Part shown: positions 61,601-64,000 of the stretch, piece by piece
Position numbering within the stretch: position 1 is the first letter of the stretch
Layout of the letters: each line of letters begins with the position of its first letter
Assembly (NCBI RefSeq): GCF_002831685.1
Contig: NZ_CP025119.1
Coordinates: forward strand, 469,001 to 533,000
Reading direction: 5' to 3'
Length of the DNA: 64,000 bases
DNA from: Polaribacter sp. ALD11
GTDB lineage: Bacteria; Bacteroidota; Bacteroidia; Flavobacteriales; Flavobacteriaceae
Translations under genes and position numbers: made by a program
The notes under the pieces: model-generated
Seen by the model: only the letters and a program-made list of their open reading frames with translations
Told to the model about the DNA's origin: nothing
Database searches by the model: none

Positions 61601-62327
61601 TGATATCTTTTTCAGTTGTGACGATATCTGCATTTAAAATTTTGTCTTTTTGAGACAATTCTATTTTATTTTCTTCGGTTAAAACATCATCAGAATTAAT
61701 TCTTGCCTGAATTTCTTTTAGCTTTTTTTCTTCCTCAGATTTTCTATCTAATATTCCTTGTCCGATTTTTTTATAAATCTGTTCGCCCGTAATTTGTTCT
61801 AATAATTTTCCTTTTTCTGGTCCTTTGGCAGTTAAAAAGGACGCAAATTCACCTTGTGCAAGCATTACAGATCTTAAAAACTGATTGTAATCTAACTGTG
61901 TAACACTAATAATTTCATTAATTAAAAGCCTTTTTTGAGTCGCTAAAATAGTATTTGTCGTCAGGTTTTTTAAACTGACTTCTTCTTTCGAATTCTTATA
62001 TTTTTTTCCTGATTTATCTGCAACTCTTATTCCCCAAAAAGTTTCATACAAAAGGTTGTTATTTTCGAAGGTAACGCGACTAAAAGCTTCATTTGCACCG
62101 TGACTTACAACGTCTAATAAAGTTCCTTTTGTATTGTTAAAGCGAGGCACATTATGATACAACGCAACGGTTATAGCATCTAAAATAGTAGTTTTTCCTG
62201 CGCCAGTTGCACCTGTAATAGCATACAAACCAACATCTTTAAACTGTTCATTTTCAAAATCGATTACAATAGGGAAATCAGATTTTAATGAATTTATATT
62301 TTGGAGTTCTATCTTTAAAATTTTCAT
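58674..62327 (-). CDS. sbcC: Exonuclease SbcC ATPase subunit
   Basis: A 1217-residue SMC-like ATPase, larger than the 1048 of E. coli. Walker A GATGAGKTTILDAITVALYHN near residue 45; long coiled coils (about 190-1080) with the zinc hook CSLCGSEEHPFAEH (about residue 605); C-terminal signature SSGGEKFIISLALALGLSDLA and Walker B SLFIDEGFGTLDKNTLET. With SbcD it opens DNA hairpins and blocked ends. It starts 12 nt after the sbcD stop. Confidence 0.96.
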   Translation of the reverse strand: MKILKIELQNINSLKSDFPIVIDFENEQFKDVGLYAITGATGAGKTTILDAITVALYHNVPRFNNTKGTLLDVVSHGANEAFSRVTFENNNLLYETFWGIRVADKSGKKYKNSKEEVSLKNLTTNTILATQKRLLINEIISVTQLDYNQFLRSVMLAQGEFASFLTAKGPEKGKLLEQITGEQIYKKIGQGILDRKSEEEKKLKEIQARINSDDVLTEENKIELSQKDKILNADIVTTEKDIKSIQFVVDWYLKFQDLNTKSEILDQNAKSLSTYIENHKEELDLLAANEKAAPFKECIQNLNKTKKEATAKALQLKALDEELTQLKPAIERLEITNKQEKTAVENADKEFSSWLPKFDLVTNLDGELKNEIDKKQKAVQNLETLTREISLLKVEEKNLAKELTETTSKIKNEEIFIAKNSFLKEVATEISNWASALTSLKANKETLKIASEFSFQKKKEVLNTTATLQENKKILDHKIAEIKIIEKEISAIAVQLTEHTLTTILAEEKKLSVTEANWKQFKNFSELIIKEEKELQKIAAQKKLFSTDLETTTKQIEVLKKEIATQEKSVLDADKILTLERSISKYEDDRKHLIEGEACSLCGSEEHPFAEHLDVIGVSKSELELQTRKNTLKKLTDSKAELEKTEVKLTTSIQSFTQQTTAISEELKAIQQKATQLPIDCKLRNTTKIVLELQTVSEQLKLIAEKIKVTQNLLAKKDALAATFKEQNQSVGKLQNTVATLQEKIKNTTTEIEVNQKSMVDVTKKCTDLESDLKTKLSKFNYEVPAIDNTNIFIKEIENLIANFHKKQQDVNALKATLTVIHTKSGNTTKQLATHAKTETEYRKTITDANLKSIALKTKRIAILPIDISVTEKREQLQKVSKQATEKLEASKIAFQKLLDSKKEKEVLKIKHNEDHLLLVQEIAAIKLALFSEMKNSDFETIESIEKALLPKELAVKYTENKERIKENQLKLKTLREENLKAKSALNKAKNFETSEVESKLASKDLKLKRDQLSTEKGKIAEAFRKDQEIKDRNLEVYKKIEAQEQVCTIWRELFKIIGNSKDAFNVYVQRLTLTQLLDLANVHLYKLNKRYSLKMEDEYKPKEELNFNLIDHYQTDQARLVDTSSGGEKFIISLALALGLSDLASKNVKIDSLFIDEGFGTLDKNTLETVISTLETLQSQGKMIGIISHVENLKERIPTQIQITKKSNGVSVVDIV

Positions 62328-62339
62328 AGCGACCTACTT

Positions 62340-63542
62340 TTATTGATTTTTAACGGATTGTAAAATTTCATTAAAAGCATCCCACACTTTTGGACTCTTT
62401 TTTAAATCGTATCCCATTTCTTCACATTTTAGTTGAAAAACTTCCGTAGGTAATAGTTCTTTTATTGATTTTGTGTTTTCTAATAATTCTTCAATTCCTT
62501 TATTTTTACGTTGATTTTTTAAGGCTGTTTTTAAGATTTCAAAGGAATATTTTTCGGCTTCTTTTTTTAGTTCATCGGTATTAATCGTGTTATTTTCGTT
62601 TAAGACAATTTCTACCCAAGGTGTTAATTGAAAAGAGTTAGAAACGATATTTGGAAATTGCTGCATGCATTCAGACATTGTACCTGTAAGCTTGTGAAAT
62701 TCTCTAAATCTAGGAACAACAACATCATCAATTTTACTAATTATATTATTTTCTAATGTTAAAACAACAATTTTCTTATCGTAGTTAATTTCACTAAAAC
62801 TTAAAATATGAGGAGAACCAGCATATTTTACACGTTCGTTTCTGCCAATTATTTGAGGTCTGTGTAAATGTCCTAAAGCAATATAATCGAAATAAGCAGG
62901 AAAATCATTCGCACCAATATGCCCTAAAGTTCCTACGTAAATATTTTGCTCACTATCTGAAACCGAACCACCTGTTGCAAATAAATGTCCCATAGCAATT
63001 ACCGGTGCATCTGTAGTATTAATAAGTTCAGATTGTGCTGCGGCAGCGTCGTAATGGTTTATTAATGCTGTTTTATATTTGTCTGTTAGTTCATCAAAAG
63101 ATTCTCCTGCAACTGCACGTCTAATATCGCCGTCACGCAAATAGGGTACTGCAGCAATAATTACTTTTTCGTTATTTATTTCGATTTTAAAAACTTCGTC
63201 TTCCATTTTTTCGGTTGCTTTACCAACAACCTTAATAGAAAGTGCATTTAAAATATGTTTTGGCGCATTTAGAGTGCCAGCAGAATCGTGATTTCCTCCA
63301 GTAATAATAATCGATTTACAAGAAGTGCCTTTTAATTTGACTAAAAAGCTATAGTACATTTCCAAGCTTTGGTTAGACGGAGAACCGGTGTCAAATACAT
63401 CGCCAGAAATTAATAATACATCAATTTTTTCGGTAATAATATAATTCTCTACCCAACTTAAAAACAAGTTTTGTTCTTCAAATTGAGAGTTTTCATGCAA
63501 TCGATGGCCTAAGTGCCAATCTGCAGTGTGAAGTATTTTCAT
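62340..63542 (-). CDS. sbcD: Exonuclease SbcD nuclease subunit
   Basis: A 400-residue Mre11-type calcineurin-like phosphoesterase. Motif I MKILHTADWHLGHRLHE; II LLISGDVFDTGSPSN; III ITGGNHDSAGTLN; then GHLFATGG and ALGHLHRPQ for the remaining metal ligands. A C-terminal capping domain (about 290-400) binds SbcC. First gene of the sbcDC pair. Confidence 0.97.
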   Translation of the reverse strand: MKILHTADWHLGHRLHENSQFEEQNLFLSWVENYIITEKIDVLLISGDVFDTGSPSNQSLEMYYSFLVKLKGTSCKSIIITGGNHDSAGTLNAPKHILNALSIKVVGKATEKMEDEVFKIEINNEKVIIAAVPYLRDGDIRRAVAGESFDELTDKYKTALINHYDAAAAQSELINTTDAPVIAMGHLFATGGSVSDSEQNIYVGTLGHIGANDFPAYFDYIALGHLHRPQIIGRNERVKYAGSPHILSFSEINYDKKIVVLTLENNIISKIDDVVVPRFREFHKLTGTMSECMQQFPNIVSNSFQLTPWVEIVLNENNTINTDELKKEAEKYSFEILKTALKNQRKNKGIEELLENTKSIKELLPTEVFQLKCEEMGYDLKKSPKVWDAFNEILQSVKNQ

Positions 63543-63679
63543 TTCTTTTTAGCTTTTTTAGAACGATATACTAATATCATTTTTTCAAATAAAAATTCTT
63601 TCAAATAAACTTTTACGCTAAGCATTTTGTTGGTTTTAAAATGAACCTTATGAACTTAAAAACCAAAATTCTTTATTTA

Positions 63680-63704
63680 GATTCCTGTTTGCACAGCGAT
63701 GACA
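63680..63704. repeat. Half copy of the GATTCC...ATGACA intergenic repeat
   Basis: GATTCCTG...CAGCGATGACA resembles the right half of the palindromic element between leuA/cimA and leuB. Upstream of sbcD, downstream of mutS2. Confidence 0.35.
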
Positions 63705-63716
63705 GTTTTAACGAAA

Positions 63717-63733
63717 CCGAGGGAAAGCCTCGG
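63717..63733 (-). terminator. Candidate terminator of mutS2
   Basis: CCGAGG (63717-63722) / CCTCGG (63728-63733), GAAAG loop, followed on the minus strand by TTTCGTT. GC-rich for this genome; 36 nt after the mutS2 stop. Confidence 0.5.
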
Positions 63734-63769
63734 GAATTATTTTCACCAAAAACCAACAAATAAAAAAAC

Positions 63770-64000
63770 TTACTTTTTAACTTTTTCTACCAGTTCTAAA
63801 TTTGTAACTGCTGTTTTCGTAGTAAAAATACCATAATTAATAGTTACAGTTTTCTTGTCAATTTTATCAATAGTACCCACAGAATTAGAATCTTTAATAC
63901 GCACTCTGTCGTTAATTTGGTAATCGTACGCTGCTTTTTCTTGGGCAATTTTTACTTCTTCAATCTTTTTTTCTTTTCGAACTTCTACCACTTTTTGTAA
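63770..64000 (-). CDS. mutS2: Endonuclease MutS2, C-terminal fragment (runs off right edge)
   Basis: An open frame with no stop up to 64000. The last 50 residues, YQINDRVRIKDSNSVGTIDK followed by INYGIFTTKTAV and LELVEKVKK, match the KOW-like C-terminal end of flavobacterial MutS2, which acts in restricting recombination or in ribosome rescue. About 77 codons are visible; the MutS core lies outside the window. Confidence 0.75.
   Translation of the reverse strand, partial: LQKVVEVRKEKKIEEVKIAQEKAAYDYQINDRVRIKDSNSVGTIDKIDKKTVTINYGIFTTKTAVTNLELVEKVKK

Overview
The window is a gene-dense, AT-rich piece of chromosome from a member of the Bacteroidota, most likely a marine Flavobacteriaceae (Polaribacter/Tenacibaculum type). 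The signs are TAnnTTTG promoter boxes, the near absence of Shine-Dalgarno sequences, many flavobacterial DUF families (DUF6428, DUF6702, DUF6787), CarboxypepD_reg-like proteins, a TonB-dependent receptor with that N-terminal domain, a cyclophilin-FKBP fusion, and a LolA/LptF/FtsK/DgkA/Tpx gene string. The genus is an inference. I see no rRNA, tRNA, CRISPR array, prophage or insertion sequence.

Layout. 1-3957: the start of a CsaA-like gene leaving the window, an Mpo1-like membrane protein, a TPR lipoprotein, a long PLP-dependent Cys/Met-metabolism-type enzyme and a small lipoprotein. 4461-9238: a leu operon, leuC-leuD-(leuA or cimA)-leuB, with mobile-looking inverted repeats in its two wide gaps and a strong terminator. 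9384-11931: an arsenic operon on the minus strand, arsR-DUF6428-arsC-acr3, with two matching candidate ArsR operators. 12263-17333: cyclophilin-FKBP fusion, an outer-membrane barrel with three internal repeats, prfC and a lipoprotein cyclophilin. 17454-18378: idi and queD, overlapping. 18562-26225: a minus-strand block of three tandem CarboxypepD_reg-like paralogues, a DUF6702 protein and two tandem M1 metallopeptidases. 26325-33982: pepE, then tpx-dgkA-ftsK-lolA-lptF-ribB on the minus strand. 34173-40252: secreted fasciclin protein, MATE exporter, small acidic protein, then OmpH, DUF2254, miaA and a K+-channel-like protein on the minus strand.

40374-45384 holds the most intriguing block: a DUF4331 family protein split over two secreted ORFs, a TPR lipoprotein and a TonB-dependent receptor, led by a bipartite promoter-like motif (AAAACC, 16 nt, CGTAAGT) that recurs with the same spacing and the same distance to the ATG in front of the fasciclin gene. 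This suggests that one alternative (ECF-type) sigma factor controls both. 45549-64000: DUF3124 lipoprotein, meaB, cysS, yidD, lgt, DUF6787, small membrane protein, NUDIX CoA pyrophosphatase, PlsC-like acyltransferase, small barrel protein, aldo/keto reductase, a large FAD/Fe-S dehydrogenase, an N5/N6-type methyltransferase, sbcC-sbcD and the 3' end of mutS2.

Across the window there is a family of short intergenic inverted repeats (TCGAGCGCAGTCGAGA arms: three full copies and one half copy), a second family (TGTCATTCCG...AATGACA), many hairpin terminators, and several genes whose TAnnTTTG box sits only 4-5 nt before the start codon, predicting leaderless mRNAs. All functions are assigned by reading the sequence and recalling families; no database search was run.
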